Source of the DNA: Theristus sp. LFF4_11
Lineage: Eukaryota; Nematoda; Chromadorea; Monhysterida; Xyalidae
DNA: 64,000 bases
NCBI GenBank assembly: GCA_030248135.1
Contig: JASANC010004087.1
Span: forward strand, 248,001-312,000
Direction of reading: 5' to 3'
The notes under the pieces were generated by a model. The model was given only the letters and a program-made list of their open reading frames with translations. It was not told the DNA's origin and did no database searches. Below, in pieces: positions 30,367-42,495 of the stretch (position 1 is the first letter of the stretch; every line of letters begins with the position of its first letter). A program made the position numbers and the translations under genes.

Positions 30367-31310
30367 GTCGATCTGGTTGTTGTGGAATACAATACACCCC
30401 CATGTCGACCCCTGGTTCGTTTTCAGCTTTATCATTTCATCGAATCTGAATTTGCGTCCTCGTTTTTGGAGCGACGTTGGTGCGATATCGTCAACAAGCA
30501 ATTGTTGCCTTCAATGAGCTCAGTTGATAAGGTTTGATTTTGTTTTCGAGTGATTTCTCTGTTCTTGTTCACCTGTGGAACGCATATTCATATACCAAGC
30601 AAAGCGGAGCACTGAAGTTCTGATTCACTGAACACGTGCTCCATTGATCGACAGGCATTTGATTGCACACCCGAATTTTTTCGCGTTTGTTTTGCACAAT
30701 CTATCGCAGCTCAGTTCAATAGCAATATTTTGTGTGATTTCAGAATCAGCTCCGCCAGGCAGCAGTACAGCGCCCACGGATCCGCTGTGTTATGTGCAAC
30801 GGTGTGTTCGCGCTGAGCAGGTTCGCGGGCCAAGAGCAACTGATCTTGAACGACGACGGTGAATTCTGCAGCGCACAACACGACCACCTGCTCCACCACA
30901 TCGACCATCATCGACAGCAGCAGCAGTTTCGCTGTTCGCACTCGTCCCACTCAGCATCAGCAACAACAACGCAATCGAGGCTGCCGCTTGTTGCGCGCTC
31001 GTGACTCTCCGTTGTTGTCATTCTTGAATCACTCACGTTTTTTATTGCAATCGCACGTCGTCGTCCGCCCTAATTTGAACTTCGACTCGGTATATTTTAT
31101 AACCGTCTTCTCTCCCTTCGGCGGATTCAACGTGCAAGCGACATTTGAATTTTTCTGGTTAAAACTTGCTCGAGCGATTTCTAGCAGCTGCTAATAACAA
31201 TCGCGACCATTGCGCAAGCACAGCGTCAGTATCAACGTTTGGGTGAGACGAGCAGCTCCGCAGAACGTACGACTTTGTTAAACCATAACAAGAACAACAA
31301 TAATCACAAA
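30367..31310 (+). promoter_or_regulatory. Upstream region of the PRL gene
   Basis: About 0.9 kb without a recognisable exon. It is rich in CAACAACA/CAGCAGCAG words near 30915-30975 and probably holds the promoter and 5' UTR. No TATA box stands out. Confidence 0.35.
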
Positions 31311-32512
31311 ATGGCCGGCTCGAACAGCCGCGGCGGCTCTGCGGGCTCGCACGGCGGCGTTGCGGGGCGCGGCAGCTCCGCGAATTACTTCAAGCCGCAG
31401 CAGCCGTCGCAGATCAGCTACGGACAGATGAAGTTTCTCATCACTGACAGACCCTCGGATCTCAGCATCAATGCGTATCTGGAGGCAAGTACACACCGTT
31501 GCAAAGCTTCTTTCAGTTATTTTGGAAGTGCTTTCAATGTCAGTCCGGTGATTTCAACACATGGGTTTTTTCTTGACAAACGCCTTTTTGTTTTCTGAAT
31601 ACCGTTTATTGATACAAATTGTTTTGCGTGTGTCTTGTTGAATGACTTTCTTCTATTTTGAAATTAGTTTCATGTTACCCTCCGATTCACCGAATCTGCA
31701 GGAGCTGAACAAGAACAATGTGCAAGCGGTGGTGCGCGTCTGTGAGCCGACCTATGCTGTGACGCCACTGTCGCAAAACGGCATCCAAGTGATGGTCTGT
31801 GAACGAGCAGCCCCTCTTTTTCACGCCAACAGATAGTAATCATTTTGTCATTCATTGTCTGATCTAACATGCTTGTCAAGTTCTTATCTTAGGACTGGGA
31901 GTTTGACGACGGTTCACCGCCCCCACAAGAGATACGGGAAAAATGGCTGGCACTCGCGAAGGACACGTTCAAGGCGAGGCCGGGCACCTGCATTGCCGTG
32001 CACTGCGTTGCTGGACTCGGCAGGCGCGCACACAGCATTTTCGTTTTTTACCTCGGTTTTTTGGTCATTATCGGTGATTGGTCTTTTTTATTCATGTGAT
32101 TTAACATTTGAATGGTCTTTCCTTTCTTCACACTCTCATCAGCTGGGTTTTTCTACATTGAAAAATTCCTTCGCTTTCCAGGGCACCGGTTCTGGTTGCG
32201 TTGGCATTGATGGAAGCTGGCATGAAGTACGAAGATGCCGTTGAAACCATCAGAACGTGCGTTTTTTGTTGATTGGGGATAAAACCAGTTTTCATGTGGA
32301 ACTATTTGTCAGCAAGCTTTCGCTGGTCTTGTATTGGTCTTCCAACGTTCAATTTGTAAATGTTGAAAGTCATACGGTTCATGTTGTCCCACAGCGTGCG
32401 TCGTGGTGCATTAAACCAGAAACAACTGAACTATCTTGAGAAGTATAAGCCGACTGGGGAACTGAGGAAACTCGTGTCAAACGGCAAGCACAAGGACTGT
32501 CGACTGATGTAA
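31311..32512 (+). CDS. PTP4A (PRL): PRL-type protein tyrosine phosphatase (PTP4A), 5 exons
   Basis: Small prenylated dual-specificity-like phosphatase of membranes and endosomes, partner of CNNM magnesium transporters in other animals. Exons 31311-31484, 31702-31794, 31893-32023, 32182-32256, 32395-32512 sum to 591 nt, 196 aa. A Gly/Ser-rich N-tail of ~35 residues precedes the core, longer than in vertebrate PRLs. Visible: [11 protein letters not shown] start of the core, DWEFDDG loop with the general acid, P-loop HCVAGLGR whose Arg codon is split by an intron, [12 protein letters not shown], and a C-terminal CRLM CaaX box after a Lys/Arg stretch. ATG at 31311 is the first in frame. Introns 1 and 3 use GC donors. 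Confidence 0.95.
31485..31701 (+). other. GC-AG intron 1 of PRL
   Basis: The exon ends CTGGAG and the intron begins GCAAGT, the classic GC-donor context. The acceptor is CTGCAG. The join gives NAYLE-ELNKN in frame as the family requires. Confidence 0.88.
32024..32181 (+). other. GC-AG intron 3 of PRL
   Basis: The exon ends CTCGGCAG and the intron begins GCGCGC. The acceptor is TTTCCAG. Only this phase-2 join completes the P-loop Arg and gives [13 protein letters not shown]. No GT donor in the vicinity keeps the frame. Confidence 0.8.
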
Positions 32513-35500
32513 TCGAGCCAAAAAAAGGATAATATCAAACCAATCATGGACGATTGATTTTTATTAACGCCATCCTTAACGAAGTTGCTCGTTATTAATT
32601 CATCGTAAATCAGCTGACATCAACAACTGCACGCTTCGCCTAATCCGCAGCGCTCCCTTTTCACATCGGCATCCTTTGTTCTCGTTGCGTTTTTTGTCGT
32701 GTTCTACTATTTTTGTGAGTTGTGCCCTTTTTTGGTTGAAAATAGTACGAACGCAATTTTTGATAGCTTTGTTTCATGTTCGTCTCAGAATTCCAAGCTA
32801 ACTACATATTTAACAATTACGTATGCATGGTGGTGAAATGGAAACAGGGTTCCATTCGTTTTTCCCAAAAGGTTGACTTTGCTAAGTGGTGGTTTTCATC
32901 ATGTATGCAGGGGGTTTGTCATTTTTCAATTGTTTTTTCCACAAAAGTATTTGTACTTATGCGGGGAGAAATGTTTTTGCGTTGTAACAAATTTGGTGGA
33001 TCGGATGTGGAAACGTGCAAATCATGGATTTTTTGCATTGTGATTGGTGTCATCTTCGATTTAAATTGATACTATTTGGTGCGTACGACAAATTTTTGGG
33101 TTGTCTGTTTGTCGTGTGTATGAATACGATGATTTTCGCAATCTTTCCCAGACACCACAGTTTCGTTATTGAATTTCACAACATCACACAACACGCTGCA
33201 GGAATTCGCGTTTTATACGGGTTTTGTGCGTTTTTGTCACCACTGGGCGTGTTTTGCACACAACTATTGCGCTGCACTCTTGCTGTCTATGTCTGGCCTG
33301 GCTCCCGTCCTCTCCATCTGGTTTCACATTGCAGTTTCAGTTTTTGACTTGTTTCTCCATATAAACTTCTTGTCTAGGCAGACTCCGTCGGCAGAACTTC
33401 TTGATGGGGGTTGAAGTAACAGAAATTGAAATTTTGCACTTAGTACGTTGAGTCATTCAAAAGAACAGTGGACAAGGGCTGAAGAATAAGATTAAGAAAA
33501 AATTTCAGGCATAAAAGTTGACTAGAACTGAGTGGAATAATAATTGGCCACAGATCCTTGCGTGTGTGTGGCAAGGTTGCATCAGCATGAAACGTGCGGT
33601 TGGTTTTGACATCTCTACTGAAAAAGTGCTATTGTTTCTCAACCGAATTTGAAAATTTTCTGGTTATCTATCACCTTTATGAATGTGCTCAAGCTCAAAG
33701 CAAATCATAAAAAATAATTGCCATAGTTTTCAATGACTTTGGCTTTATTGAAAGCAATCGTGCGACGACGACACTCTCTTAGCAACGGCTATCATGCTAA
33801 CGTTGCCATTATTAGCAGCTGATTGCATAAAATAATGCGAAAACTTTGCTGCTTGTGTGTGTGCGTGGTGTGCGCATGCTCAAGAAACCCATGAAAACAA
33901 CTGTTGTTTATTTTGCGTGGGGTTATTCGCTTGGCTGATTACTTCAGTGATAAAATTCGAAATGAAAAGGGAAGTTATCGGTGTTTGTCAAAGCATACAC
34001 ACTCAACTGATTTTGTTGGGTTCACAAGCACCAAACAACAGTTTTACACTGTTATCTGTGTGCTGCTTCGGATATAGTACATTTTCGGTAATCAGTTGTT
34101 TTTCAAAGTCTGTAACTTTGTGGTCTAGTGCGGAGGTCTTTAGTTGTAAATAAATGTTGCCATAACTTGAATTTTTCGAGTTGAAACTCCATCGGTTGCG
34201 CAATAATGTGAGTGCTAGTGGTGTGGTCCCGTGATGCTTGCTAAGACTCATTTTTCATCTGCGCCAGCGTGCGAAATGCAACGTAAACAACCTGGAGCCA
34301 GGAAGACATCGGCAAGTTTGTGTAAAACTTTGGATGTAGCATTTGGAATGCAGCTGTTGCCAGAGCGTTTGCGAGTAAAACGAGTGGTGGCATTCGGGCA
34401 ATCTGGTCACGCTTGAATCGTTGACAAGAGAGAATTACCTAAATTTCGTTTTTGATAGGGAACGTTTCGAAGTCAAATCTAAAATGCAATGGACTTATTC
34501 AAGTCTTGAAAAAAGCAATCGGGCTAGCTGAACTTGAACTTGAACTATAACAAAAGAAAACTAATGACAAATGTGGCAGATTTATCGGGTCACCATTCGA
34601 CATGAGATTTTTCGAATTTAATTTCAGCGATGAAAAAGGACACGAGCCGGCTTTTTATTTACAGTTTAAGTCCAGTATGGACGTTTCCTTTATTAGACTG
34701 GATCATAATGCCATCAGCTGCACATTCTGTGTGTGTGTTCCATTCTCGATCACATCATTTCGTACATCAGCTCTTGTTGTCGCCCGCGGTTGTTGCTTTG
34801 CTTTGGTTTGGTTTTGCTTATTTGCGCCAAGCCAGCCAGCGCTACACAGCGTTGCAGCAGCGGCATTGTGTGTCATTTGCACTGCTTCGGTCGTGTTCGT
34901 GTGTTGTTGTTAATCCTGTGCTTGGTTTTGCTGGTGGCGTCGCAGTCGCTTGTTGACACGCGCACAGCAGCCCGCGCACTTTTCTCGTTTTTGCACATTA
35001 TTCAAGCTGTGCTGCTGACTGCTGACTTTTGGGGACACGTTATATTTCGCAATCGTTTGCAAAACGAGTTCTCATTCATGCAATCAATCAGGTACACAAT
35101 CGAAAGTTGTAATAAGGTTTATAACAGAGCTCGGAAGTTGCAAACCGACATTGTTGTTGTCAAAATGTCAACGCGACCAAAATTTTGTTTACCATCTGTG
35201 GTTATGAGGACGTGAATAAATTTCTCGGACATTGCATGTTCGCTGAAAAAAAATTCATGCGACGCGTGTTTTTAGTGGTGAGTCGCTCTTGTACATTGCA
35301 CAACATTGCATGAAATTATGAAATATTGCTTGTTTGCTGCGTTATAAACAGCACTTTTTCGTTGGCATGCAGAAATTTTGTCCACTACTAAAAAGTAGGG
35401 AATGCATTTTCGGTGTCAGCGTTTGTTTGCACTTGTTTGACGGTCGCTGCATTTGGAGTGGACTGGCATTCATTTGTTTATGAGAGCTGAATTCATGCTA

Positions 35501-38500
35501 GACTGGCTGTTAGTCAGTGTTGTGTCTGGAGGGGTATTTGCGGAAACATGCCTGAACTGGATAGTGTTCATGTGTTGTCTGGCGTTCATTCATGTGTTGG
35601 CTTTTTATTCGTTGGTTGTGGAAAAGGGTACCGAGTATGATTTTCGTGTTTTTTGATTCCGTCATTCAACATCTTGTATTTTCAATTGTATGTTGAATTT
35701 TATCCAACAAAGTGTCATTGTGTCATTTTGACTGTTTTTAACCAATCGAACCTGCTTCATTCAACCAACACTGGCGACTTCTCTGAATGTGATACGCAGG
35801 CAGCACACAGCACATAGTTAATGTGATGGTAAATGGCATTGAGTGTTTGCGTCAGCTTTGAAAACGTTCGAAATGAGATGGCTGCACTGCACTGGAAACA
35901 AACACCAGTAACTGGGCCCTGGGGAACAGGTTTCGCATCCGCAAAATGTTGTTAACTTTTTTGTTTTCCCGAATAAGCTGTCTTGAACGGAAATGAAAGT
36001 ATCTTTTCTAATGAAAATCACTGTTGATGCAAGAAAATTGATTTCATGATATACTAATGCGGTGAAAGAAGTCTGCGTGCAGGGGCTGACTGACTGTGAA
36101 CAATACATGTGAAAACCACCACTTCGTTTTGCTCGGCTCAAAGTCATCAAGAAAATGGATCCCGGTCGCTGAGAATTACAGCACAGGTAATAACAAAGTG
36201 AAACGATTTCACAGCAAGATTTGCAAGATTCAGCTTTTGTGTTTCATATTATTGTCGGTGCTCACTGCTCAGACACCGTTTATCAGTGTGATGACATTGT
36301 GGACCTGGACAATGTTCGTGGTTCAGTGATGGTGGAAACTAACAAACTTTCGGAACACGGTTACCTCTTTGGCTTTGACCGCAAGCATTGTCTTGTTATG
36401 TCAAGCCTCTGTCATTGAACCTGTAACAACTATCAACGCGTTTGGTTTCTTCTGAGCATGATTCTAATTCTTTCTGTTTGTTCGTTGCGACGCTAAATTT
36501 ACTTCAGTATTTATATCGCTATTTTTTAATTTTTTCTTGTAACTTGTATTTTGTTTATTTTGGTGTCTATCACACTCAGATACAGACCAAAATAACATTA
36601 CTTGGTGTGGGTTGAAGGTACTGTTTTATCATTGTATGTTTTTGATGTCTGATTTACGGTTCAGTTGTTATTGTATCACAAAATGCTCTTTATTTTATTC
36701 TAATGGTCATTTCAATTGAAAGTTAAAAATGCGGTGTTTGCAAAGTCTACTGGCGCCGCAGAATACACGAAGTCTTTTCTCATTTTCAGTCATGTTTGTT
36801 CGCATGAAGAATATCGAAATATGCCTTCTTGTAGCATTCATGTTGTTTTTCCTGAAACTCGTTGGTTTTTGATCGAGTCAGTTTTTTAGTCAAGTGATGG
36901 ACATGTATAACTGATTTTTCTTTTGCCGTTTTGTGGACTTTACTTCAACAAAAAATGTTTTCATTCTCTGTTGTATTCACATGGAAAATTCAGTTTCGTA
37001 TTTGTACATGCCAACAAAGCGAGATTTCTCCAAGTTTTGATAAAAGGGATTTTACAAGCAGTAGAAGAGATTTGCTGGCAAAGATGTTTGCTGTAAAAGG
37101 TAACTGAAACGATAAAAACAATAAAAAAACTGTAGCTTGTGCCTCTGTATTTTGTGTATCATTTTGTTGCTTCGTAGCTGACAAAAATGGTATCGAGATG
37201 ATCAGTGGTTTAGTGATATTAAAATCATTGTTTTATAAGCCTTTGCTTTGCAAATATTTTATTCTCGACTACTAGTAAATTGTGCTTTCAGTTCTAGAGG
37301 ATGACATGATGCATTAATGTGCGAAAATGTAGTAAACTTATATGTTTTCTGTTATTTTTTTTAGAGTTTTAAAACAAGTTTGATACCGAGATAATCAAGT
37401 TGATACAACATTTGTGTTCATATCATGGTAGACAACGAATGTGCACGACTTTAGCGAGAATATTTGATATTCTTTGCTTCATTAACAAAGTCTTGAATTG
37501 TATCCGCTAACAACAGGCATTTTTTGCGAATTTTACAGCCACCATTGTTATCTTTTTTTCGTTTGTTATTTTTATCATACTAGACTCACGTTCATGTCAC
37601 CACTGTGGGTACTTGATTTTTTCATCAAATGTCCTAGGTATTCATTTTATGTCACTGACAGTTTCTTATGATTTCTTGTCGGCAGAAAAATTGGCACCAT
37701 CAATGTAACCCCACTCATGTAGCCCTGTGGCCAGTTCTATAAAACTAAACAGTTGAATTTTTTAATTCTTAATTTTTAATTGAAAAATTCAAAATGAACA
37801 GTGAATTTTTTAACAGAATAGTTGAATAGTGTTTCATAAAGGAGAAAAGGGACCAGTGAAATTTTGAAGAGTAGTAAATTTTGATCAGTAAATTTTGAAT
37901 AGTTGAATAGAAAAGAAACAGAAACAAAGAAACTTGTTTCTTCTCGTTTCCTTTTCTGTTGAGTCGTGATTCGAGCAATTTAAAATGAGAAATCAACTTA
38001 TCTGTTCAAAATTTTAGACTCAAGAACGCCAGGTCCAGTTTTGTTGTCAACAACGCCACCGCATATGATGGAGAATCCATCGACAAACTTTGTTAACTGT
38101 TGAATAAAGCCTGAATATTTTGACAATGGCTGAAGAAATTTGAGTTTCTACAACAACAAAATCAGTTGCGCTTGTGCAGGTGCAGTTCTCTCACTTCACA
38201 GATTCACAAAACTACGCATATTTTGGGTGGGTCAAAGTTTCAACCAAGTTCTGCTGATCTTGGCCAAATTTTTGTGAAAAGATCGAAGATAAGGCAAGCG
38301 CAAGCATTTTTTTCAAAATCAACGGTCTGGTCAAATTTTTATCGCAGTATTAATTTTCAAATGAAAAATTTTTATGGGTTTTGAGACAAGAAAAGTCTTT
38401 GATTGTTTCAAGTGATGTGTTTTTCGTTTTGACATTAAAAATAAGGAAAAATGCATCATTGAAAGTCATTTTAATTCAGTTTCGCCACGTTTTGCTTTTT

Positions 38501-39160
38501 ACTTGTTCGTAAAAATTGAAAATTTGACTAAATTTGCCGTTTGAAAATTAAATCAACAAAAAAAACATTAATCTGCTCAAAAGATTTTAGCTTAGATCAA
38601 AAACGAAGCACCACCGACAAAAAACTTGGGTGTGGCACTCCACAAATCATGTGGAGAACAGATGAATGACAACGAGACCAAAACCCATGCAGAAACACAA
38701 ATTTTCACACCGTCTGCTTTCAATTTTGTAGAAAAACATAAATAAACAACACGTTGACTTGTACGATTTTTGTGAATAGTTGAACAGTTGATATTCACTT
38801 TTATAGAACCCGTTATTTCGCTGAACTGTAAAAAAGTGAATGAAAAAGAATGAAAATCTTCAACTATTCGATTTTTATGGAACTAGACACTGGCATCATT
38901 TCTGCGCACATTTTACCTTCAAATGTGTAGAAAATTAAAAAAAACGTTGACAATGCTATTTCGATTTCAAAGATAAACGTGAAAGACATTGGTTTTCGGT
39001 GTGGACTTTTGTTTTCGCAGCAAATCGTTGCATTCGCCACGATAAAGATCAGTTTTTGTTGCGCAAAGCTGCTGATATCTCCGATGAACAACGATATTGC
39101 CAATTGGTGGCGAACATTACAAAAAGAATACTTGTAATTTTTTGACAGAAAAAACTCACA
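32513..39160. other. 6.6-kb intergenic region
   Basis: T-rich sequence with scattered short frames that lack family resemblance. It contains the PRL 3' UTR at its left. A possible 1.15-kb repeat with AGTTCYATAAAA termini lies at 37731-38893. I saw no RNA gene. Confidence 0.5.
37731..38893. repeat. Possible transposon with AGTTCYATAAAA ... AGTTGAA termini
   Basis: The left end reads CCAGTTCTATAAAACTAAA then CAGTTGAA. The right end, reversed, reads TAGTTCCATAAAAATC then AGTTGAA. GTTGAATAG words are repeated inside both ends. The interior is AT-rich and non-coding, and no clear target duplication was found. Confidence 0.4.
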
Positions 39161-41663
39161 ATGAATAGTGACGATCGAATGTTATGGATGGGCGACTTGG
39201 AGCCATACATGGACGCTGAGTTCATCTCAAAGGTGCAGTTTTATGGTTCTCTTTCGAATTCAGATTGCTTGGTTACTGCAACACGATGGCTGGTAAAAAC
39301 TGGCTGCTTTGTTTCAAGTGGACCGTTCTTTGACCCGTCTCAGCCGCAGGCAACATTGTCAAAACTGCAACTTTTTCAAATGTGCTCCACAGGCGTTCCA
39401 AAAAATGGGCGAGGAAGTGAAAACGGTGAAAGTGGTGTTCGACAAATACAGCGGACGAGAGGCCGGCTACTGTTTCCTCGAGTTGGCAGACGGTGACTCG
39501 GCACGTCGCTCAATGTTGAACATCAATGGCAAGGTTGCAAGACTGCATTCTGATCATGTTCTCAGAAAATACCACAATACAATTCGAATGTTTGAACTTT
39601 TTATAAATGTTTGAATTTAAAAAAATGGCTTACTCGAAATTTTTACCGCAGTTAAAAACTGTACCTTTGTTCAATTGCTAATTTAATGGTAACGATATCA
39701 TAGTTGTTCTAGGGGGGCTGGGGGGGGGGGCGCCCCCCAAAAACATTTTTTGAATCCATCTCTATCAGACAGGTTTTTTTCGGCTCAGCTATTATCTATC
39801 TAAAAAATTCTCAGCCAGCTTATCTATCTAAAAAAATTTTGTCTTTGAAAACATAAAATAAGTCAATTTTTTTGACCAAAATTGACCATTTTTGCTCGAA
39901 ATTCTTAAAAATTTCGCTAATTTTAGGTAAAATACGCGTTTATACTTGATTTTTTGCGTATTTTCAGCATTATTTAGCTATTTTTGTGGCTTTTTAGCAT
40001 ATGTTAGTTATCTATCTATCTAATTTCAAAATTTTAACCCCCCCAAATTTTCTAGCTATTATCTATCTGGAAAATTTGCTCCAGCTATCTATATCGCCCC
40101 CCAACCCCCCTGGAACAACTGCGAACGATATTGATCAGCTGCTGAAACAAACGTGTTCCCTTGCAAGTCAGGTTGTGCCGAACAGTCGTCCGCCAGTTAC
40201 GTTCAACCTTTCGTTCGCCAACAGCCCATCAGCGCCGTACACCGAGTACAATTTGTTCGTCAACAACGTTCCTGAAGATATGGACGATGCTGGCCTGTTT
40301 TTAGTCGGTCGTGGTCGCTTTTTTAGTTGAAGAAAAAAAATCAGCTAAAACGTCACGCAGTGGGTGTGCGGTTGTTCTTTTGAAATTAGTGACACTGAAA
40401 CAGGCGTTTCTTTAGCAGTATTCTTTTTATTGCGTGTGAATTACAGTTGCGTCCACCAATCAGCACACGCAACAACACCCGATGTGCCGTTTCGTGCGTT
40501 TCAGGTGTTTGGCGAGCAGTATCGCTCGTGTCGTGGCGCCAAAGTCTACCGCAATTCCGACGGCAGCTCGCGTGGCGCCGGCTTCGTTCGTTTCGCCGAT
40601 CAGACCGACCAGCAACGGGCGTTGGTTGAGATGAACAAACACGTCGTTGGCGGCAAACCGCTCTACTTGAAACTGGCACAGCCAAAGTTTCGGGCGCCCC
40701 GCTCCGGGCCTAGTGCAACGTCGCGGTTGGCCAATCAACAGTACGATCCAATCAACTACTACCCACAGTATCAGGAGTACTACAACAGCAACCAGTGGCA
40801 GATGTACGTTTGATGAAAGAACGAACGAACATTAATTTAGGCGTTGTTTTTAGCCAGGCGCACGGTGAATTCAGAAAAGATTCATGCGAAGTCAGAAAAA
40901 GATAAAAGAAGGCCGTCGAGTGAGGCACCAATCGAGTTTTTCTATCATTGAATGTCTGTGAACCCCTCGACGGGGCTCGATCCCACGAGCACACAGACAA
41001 GAATCTAAGCACTACCCCACCCAGGCCACGTGGGTGACATGGGATCTTATTTGCGTTGAAGTGATCAATGCAATGTCAAAGAGTTGATCAGATTTATGAG
41101 AGCCTCATATCATGTGCGACTAATGATCAAATTCAACAACTGCCGGTTCAACACTTGCTAGGTACGACATCCAACATCAACAGCAGCAGCAACAACAACA
41201 ACAGCAGATGATGATGATGCAAGCACAGCCGCAGCAGATGGTGCTGATGCCCGCACAGACACAGCCGCAAATGATCGTGCACACGCAGGCACCAGTGGCG
41301 ACGCATCCACTCGCCGCACCGGCGCATCTTGCACAGCCACAACTGCAACAACAACAACAAGCGCAAGAGCAGTCGATGTATCAACAGCCACCGAACGCTT
41401 TAGAGGACCGGCGTTACCATCGCCGTTCGCCGACTGCGGACGAGCAGAAGCGGCAGATTGCGGTCGTTGCGGCCGCAGCACCGTTGGACCCGGAGATTGT
41501 GGCGGAGCCGCACGACTGCGACATGTACGGCGTGCCGTTGGAGCAGACGGAGCTGATGAACTACGAGTACATGCAGCGCAGTGAGCAGTGGGCGCTGGCG
41601 GTCGACGAGTCTCGCTGGTGCACGCGCCTCATCACCGCCAGCACCGCTGAGTCGGACTTGTGA
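39161..41663 (+). CDS. TRNAU1AP: tRNA selenocysteine 1-associated protein 1 (SECp43), 5 exons
   Basis: RNA-binding protein that associates with tRNA-Sec and supports selenoprotein synthesis in other animals. Exons 39161-39232, 39393-39533, 40172-40303, 40505-40803, 41162-41663 sum to 1146 nt, 381 aa. RRM1 begins MLWMGDLEPYMD and includes AGYCFLELAD; RRM2 has EYNLFVNNVPEDMDD and GAGFVRFAD. A Tyr-rich stretch YYPQYQEYYNSNQWQ follows, as in the family. The C-terminal exon encodes long Gln tracts absent from vertebrate orthologues and ends with a conserved Trp-containing tail. Intron 3 holds a hAT MITE and intron 4 a tRNA-like repeat. The donor of intron 3 (TTA|GTCGGT) is weak but needed for alignment. 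Confidence 0.92.
39699..40123 (+). mobile_element. hAT-type MITE in TRNAU1AP intron 3, with 8-bp target duplication
   Basis: 425 bp starting CATAGTTGTTCTAGGGGG and ending CCCCCCTGGAACAACTGCG, imperfect inverted termini. AACGATAT is duplicated at 39691-39698 and 40124-40131. The element ends 48 bp before the exon acceptor. Fragments of the family occur at 9257, 16728, 18560, 23170 and 29610. Confidence 0.88.
40960..41034 (-). repeat. tRNA-like SINE relic in TRNAU1AP intron 4
   Basis: On the minus strand it reads ACGTGGCCTGGGTGGGGTAG (A-box-like) and then GGGATCGAGCCCC (B-box-like) about 30 nt later, ending CGTCGAGG. It aligns along its length with 6332-6401. The anticodon arm is poor. Confidence 0.55.
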
Positions 41664-42404
41664 TTCAGGCAACACACAGCCGCTTGCTGCACACTCCAAC
41701 GGGCTGCTTGTAGGCTGCGCTTTCAAGGCTGCGTGCAGACATTCAATCGCCCCCTGTGTTGCGCATGTATTCTTCACTTGAATGTCAATCACTTTGCCTG
41801 AACGCAGCTCTGAAACGCACCATACTAGAGTTGAAAAAAGAAGATCAAGATGCTTTCCTGTGCCTCGGATGACAGTAAAATGGTTCACCGGCCAGGCCAG
41901 TAGCTGTTGCAAAAACACCGAATCACATTAAATGACGCCATCATATGACACGGAGTTTCTTATTTTCAACTCTAGATTCGTTTTTCGAGTGATTGGGTGT
42001 GTGTACTGAGCTGTACGTGCGGCGCGATTGGACGTTTGAATTTATTGGTTTGATAGTTGGTTGCTGTTAAATGGAGCCGGACACATTCCTTTAGTTGATC
42101 TGATCCCTAGTTGAGTCAAAGTGTAGAACCACAGCGATGTATTTTTATTGACAATGAAAAGTAACATTTTCGTCACCTTATCACTGTTCGTATTGATGGT
42201 TTGTTGTTATTGGCTATTGTTTCAGTTGTGTCCTTTTTCTTGGCTTTTTCTTTTCACTTGTTTTTATTGTTTACAAGTGTTCAATATTGTTGTTAAAAGC
42301 ATGTCGGTGAGCTGGGAGTACAGTTTAAGGTGCGGTTTCAATTCATTTTCGTTGTCCGTGGCGAAAAAAACAGCGAAGGAAGAGCTAACTATTGGGCTTG
42401 GCCG

Positions 42405-42495
42405 CAAATGAGTGGGACGCGCATGTCGGGCCAGTAATGGATAGGCCGAAAGGTCGGGACGCTAATGTGTGGGCCGGAAGTGAGTGGGCCTGTCT
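42405..42495 (+). repeat. Degenerate GGCC-type repeat
   Basis: Units such as GGCCGCAAATGAGTGGGAC, GGGCCAGTAATGGAT and GGGCCGGAAGTGAGTGG. They are relatives of the palindrome minisatellites outside the palindrome. Confidence 0.5.

Noticed and set aside
32776..35656. Hydrophobic plus-strand frames resembling membrane proteins
   Set aside because: The hydrophobicity comes from T-rich DNA. There are no splice-consistent exons or known motifs.
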